Shown here: one piece after another, positions 3,151-5,992 of the stretch | Position numbering within the stretch: position 1 is the stretch's first letter | How the letters are laid out: each line of letters begins with the position of its first letter | NCBI GenBank assembly: GCA_003219395.1 | Contig: QHOR01000043.1 | Coordinates: 1-5,992 of the forward strand | Direction of reading: 5' to 3' | Length of the DNA: 5,992 nt | Source: Verrucomicrobiota bacterium | GTDB taxonomy: Bacteria > Verrucomicrobiota > Verrucomicrobiia > Chthoniobacterales > UBA10450 | Notes under the pieces: generated by a model | Database searches by the model: none | What the model saw: the letters and a program-made list of their open reading frames with translations, nothing else | What the model was told of the DNA's origin: nothing | Program-made: the position numbers and the translations under genes

Positions 3151-5992
3151 TTACGTCTGCCGCTCGTTCGGATTGCGTGAAATCCGGATTGTTGAAATTG
3201 GGCGCTCCGGCCGCGCCACCATCTGTTCAAGCACGGCCTTAAAGTCTCGCAGCAGACGATCGATGGCCCTGATACTAAAGAGATGCGGTTTGTAGACACA
3301 ATGTCCAGCGAGGCCGTGGGCGCTTTCATGCAGCATGAAGATAACGTCCGCTGGCGTTATCGTCACCAAAGGCATCGGCATTCCGGGATTGGCTTCCTCC
3401 AAAGCGAGCGCGTGATCACCGATGATAGGCCGCAACGAGGCGTTGTGCAAGGTGATCATGACGTCCGATAGTGGCATGGGGGTGTCGGAGTGCTCCCACT
3501 CCAAATTCTCGACCACCTCTTCGAAGGGAAGATCCTGGTGGGCGTAGGCTGCAAGGGTCGTCGCACGAACGCGCCGCATCACCTCCAAACAATTAGGATC
3601 GCCAGCCAGGCTAGTGCGCAGAATCACCGTGTTGGCGAGTGGGCCGATTAGTCCTTGCGTCCCCGGGCGATTTCGATTGGCGACCAGCGTAGCCACTCGC
3701 AAGTCGCCCTGAGCTAGGTAGCGATACAACAGCACCTTCAACGCAGCGACCAGGGCCATGAACAATGTGGCGCCCTCACGCTGGCTGAACCGTTGGGCAG
3801 CGTGTGACAACGCCGCCGGCAATGTCCAGTCCCGCCGCGCTGTGCGGAGAGCGTCGATCGCCCGTATCGGACGGCGTCCGTTAGCGAGCTTTAGCACCGG
3901 CAATGGATCGCGAAGTTGCTCGCGCCAGTACGCGCGCTGAGCGATCATATCCGGATGTGACTGCCAGCTCCGCTGCCATAACGCAAAATCCGCGAACTGA
4001 ATCGGCAACGGCGCGAGGGGCGAAGCCGCGCCGCAGGAAAACGCATCGTACAAGATCGCCACTTCGTTCGCGAGGACGCCGTCCGACCAGCCGTCGCTGA
4101 TCACCTGGTGCGTCGAAAAGACCAAAAGGTGTTCCTGTTCGGCCAAGCGCATCAGGCGGGCCCGAAACAGGGGTCCTTGTGCAAGGTCGAAGGAATGAAG
4201 CAGTTCATTTTGGAGGAGCTGGTGCCCAACGGTTTGCCGCCTCGATTTCGGCAGCGCGTGCAGATCGTCAAACGCGAGAGGCACAGTGAGCTGTGGCGCA
4301 ATGACCTGCACGTACCGGCCATCGATGAGAGCAAAGGTTGTGCGCAGAATCGCGTGGCGCCGCACGATCTCATTGATGCTACGCTCGAGGACCGCCACGT
4401 CGCACGGCGACTTTGTTCGCAGAGTGTAGAGTGTATTGAAGAACGGTACCCCCGGCAGCGCGTGCTGTAGCTTGCACAAGTGTTCTTGGGTGATCGAAGC
4501 TGGGATGGATCCATTTTTTCCGGCGGCCCTCACAAGGGTCGAGGGAGCTCTGAGCACCTGGCCGGTCTGAATCACCTCTTCGAGATGGTGCGCCACCTCA
4601 GCGACCGTCGGCGCCTGGAAAAATCTCGCGGCCCCGAGCTCAATGTTCGTAATGTCGTAGATGTGGGCGAGAACGTGCGTGGCGAGGAGCGAGTCTCCGC
4701 CCGAGGCAAAGAAATCATCATGGACGCCAATCCGCTCGAGCTGGAGAATCTCTGCCCAACGCTTGGCCAACGATTCTTCGAGGGCGGTTCGTGGCGCGAC
4801 GAAGGCGCGCGGCAGGGCAGTGCTGGCCGAAAGGCCCAATTTCGCCGCCAAGCCAATGCGCTGCACCTTGCCGGTCGGGCCCTTTGGGATTTTATCGACG
4901 ATGAGTACCTGGCGCGGGACCTTGAAATCAGCGATCCGACCGATGGCGAACTGACGTAATGCTTTCGGCGTCGCGATGCCGCCGGACCGCAATACAACCG
5001 CCGAGGCGACGTCCTCGCCCAGCGTGGCGTGGGGGACGGCGAAGGTTACGGCCTCGGCTACCGCTGGATGTCGGAGGAGGGCTTGATCGACTTCTTGTGG
5101 CGCGATTTTTTCCCCGCCGCGATTGATGATTTCCCGTACGCGGCCAACGAGAAAAAGGTACCCGTCATCGTCGAAGAACCCGAGATCCCCTGTCTTGAAC
5201 CAATCGCCCGCAAACGCGGCCTTGGTCGCCAAGGGATCGCCGTCGTAACCCGGCATGACGCCCGCGCCGCGCACAACGATCTCCCCGGTGTGGCCGTTGG
5301 GCAGCGAAGCCCCTCCTTCGCCCACGATCATCACGTCCAAACTGACTGGTACGCCGGCCGATCCGGCCTTGCGGCGACCCGGAGGTAGGGGATTGCACGC
5401 GACCGGCGCGGACGTGGTTTCCGTCATGGCGTAGTACTCGATGACGGGCGCCTCGAAGGTGGATTCCAGTTCCGTCAAGACGTGCGAGGGCAGAGGAGCC
5501 GATCCGCAGCGGATGAAACGGAGACGGCATGCCGCCAATCGCGCATGATCGTGCCGAGCGTAAGCGAGAATCGCTTGGTGGATGGTGGACACCGCGGAGT
5601 ACCAGGTCGGTTGAAACTCGGTTAGCCACCCAGAGAAGTTGTCGGCGTCCCAACCACGAGTACAAACGACGCTCGCACCAGCCGCCAACGAGGCCATGAC
5701 CGTGTTATGCAGGCCATGGCCGTGAAACAATGGCACCATGTTTATGCAGCGATCGGTCTCGCGTAATGCCCACGCGGCGACCGAGCTGAAAGCCGACGCA
5801 CAGATATTGGAGTGCGTCTGCGGGACGATCTTGGGATGCGCCGTTGTACCTGACGTGAGCAGCAGCACCGCCACGTCCCCCGGCCCCACTCGGTCGTCGG
5901 GTGGCGCATCCTCCCAATCCCCGGTGAGTGTGAAAAGCCCGGACTCCGCATCCAGCGCGGCCGACAGCTCGATGACACGTATGCCGCGCGAC
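3151..5992 (-). CDS. NRPS-like acyl-activating protein: adenylation - carrier - condensation (N-terminus missing)
   Basis: The frame is open to the right edge; 946 residues are visible (residue 1 at 5991-5989), lacking roughly the first third of the adenylation domain. The GTG at 5889 is internal. Adenylation motifs: TSGTTAHPK (46-54), PLFHGHGL, YYAMTETTS (186-194), GEIVVRG, WFKTGDLG (264-271), GRVREIINRGGEK, and PTGKVQR with the catalytic lysine at 375. The core after PLFH lacks the aspartate that holds an amino-acid amino group, and resembles FadD/AAE3 acyl ligases; the expected reaction is ATP-dependent loading of a carboxylic acid onto the carrier. Carrier: FFASGGDSL, phosphopantetheine serine 434. 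Condensation domain, about 500-930: RRHAILRTTF, STHQVISDG (626-634), FADFALW, IGPLANTVILRT, HQDLPFEEV. The second histidine of HHxxxDG is Gln 629. The protein ends right after this domain, with no thioesterase or reductase, so the acceptor is another protein or a free amine. Confidence 0.9.
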   Translation of the reverse strand, partial: SRGIRVIELSAALDAESGLFTLTGDWEDAPPDDRVGPGDVAVLLLTSGTTAHPKIVPQTHSNICASAFSSVAAWALRETDRCINMVPLFHGHGLHNTVMASLAAGASVVCTRGWDADNFSGWLTEFQPTWYSAVSTIHQAILAYARHDHARLAACRLRFIRCGSAPLPSHVLTELESTFEAPVIEYYAMTETTSAPVACNPLPPGRRKAGSAGVPVSLDVMIVGEGGASLPNGHTGEIVVRGAGVMPGYDGDPLATKAAFAGDWFKTGDLGFFDDDGYLFLVGRVREIINRGGEKIAPQEVDQALLRHPAVAEAVTFAVPHATLGEDVASAVVLRSGGIATPKALRQFAIGRIADFKVPRQVLIVDKIPKGPTGKVQRIGLAAKLGLSASTALPRAFVAPRTALEESLAKRWAEILQLERIGVHDDFFASGGDSLLATHVLAHIYDITNIELGAARFFQAPTVAEVAHHLEEVIQTGQVLRAPSTLVRAAGKNGSIPASITQEHLCKLQHALPGVPFFNTLYTLRTKSPCDVAVLERSINEIVRRHAILRTTFALIDGRYVQVIAPQLTVPLAFDDLHALPKSRRQTVGHQLLQNELLHSFDLAQGPLFRARLMRLAEQEHLLVFSTHQVISDGWSDGVLANEVAILYDAFSCGAASPLAPLPIQFADFALWQRSWQSHPDMIAQRAYWREQLRDPLPVLKLANGRRPIRAIDALRTARRDWTLPAALSHAAQRFSQREGATLFMALVAALKVLLYRYLAQGDLRVATLVANRNRPGTQGLIGPLANTVILRTSLAGDPNCLEVMRRVRATTLAAYAHQDLPFEEVVENLEWEHSDTPMPLSDVMITLHNASLRPIIGDHALALEEANPGMPMPLVTITPADVIFMLHESAHGLAGHCVYKPHLFSIRAIDRLLRDFKAVLEQMVARPERPISTIRISRNPNERQT
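4105..4110 (-). other. Codons of the altered HHxxxDG motif in the condensation domain
   Basis: On the minus strand the codons are CAC (4110-4108, His) and CAG (4107-4105, Gln), followed by GTG ATC AGC GAC GGC. In active condensation domains the second position is the catalytic histidine (CAC or CAT), so a single third-base change gives the glutamine seen here. The Asp and Gly of the motif are intact. Confidence 0.85.

Noticed and set aside
4480..4959. Plus-strand open frame of 159 codons inside the synthetase
   Set aside because: It is antisense to the carrier protein and the end of the adenylation domain, which are unmistakable on the minus strand.

Overview
The window reads like an accessory region of an alphaproteobacterial chromosome or large replicon, most likely a Bradyrhizobium-type member of the Rhizobiales. 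That assignment is an inference. It rests on the GC-rich codon use, the Bug-type binding protein whose N-terminus (KFPRRQFLLLAAG) is typical of that group, and the style of the synthetase-like protein. Every gene I can support lies on the minus strand, so transcription runs from high to low coordinates.

Right half (3151-5992): most of an NRPS-like protein, cut off by the right edge of the window. Its order is acyl-activating adenylation domain, carrier protein, condensation domain, stop. The adenylation domain resembles FadD/AAE3 acyl ligases rather than amino-acid-selecting domains, so it probably loads a carboxylic acid onto the carrier. The condensation domain is full length, but its HHxxxDG motif reads HQxxxDG.

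Middle (2422-3150): a 67-residue protein gene starts 18 bp after the synthetase stop. Next comes about 140 bp that I read as the frameshifted C-terminal tail of a second condensation domain, and then a gene for a 90-residue basic protein. The two small proteins share one residue pattern with identical spacing, so they look like distant relatives. The segment looks like two copies of a unit 'condensation-domain gene followed by a small helical protein gene', with the second synthetase eroded to a stub. This is the part of the window most likely to be undescribed.

Left half (1-2421): a secreted, cysteine-containing putative metzincin-type zinc metalloprotease (1616-2308) with a strong ribosome binding site; a Tat-exported Bug/TctC-type solute-binding protein (323-1300, probable TTG start); and the first 22 codons of a probable TauE/SafE-type membrane protein (1-68). 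The gap at 69-322 holds a perfect palindrome matching the CRP consensus. The gap at 2309-2421 holds two overlapping inverted repeats. The gap at 1307-1615 holds only a possible gene relic and a weak hairpin. No tRNA, rRNA, CRISPR array, transposase or insertion sequence was recognised.
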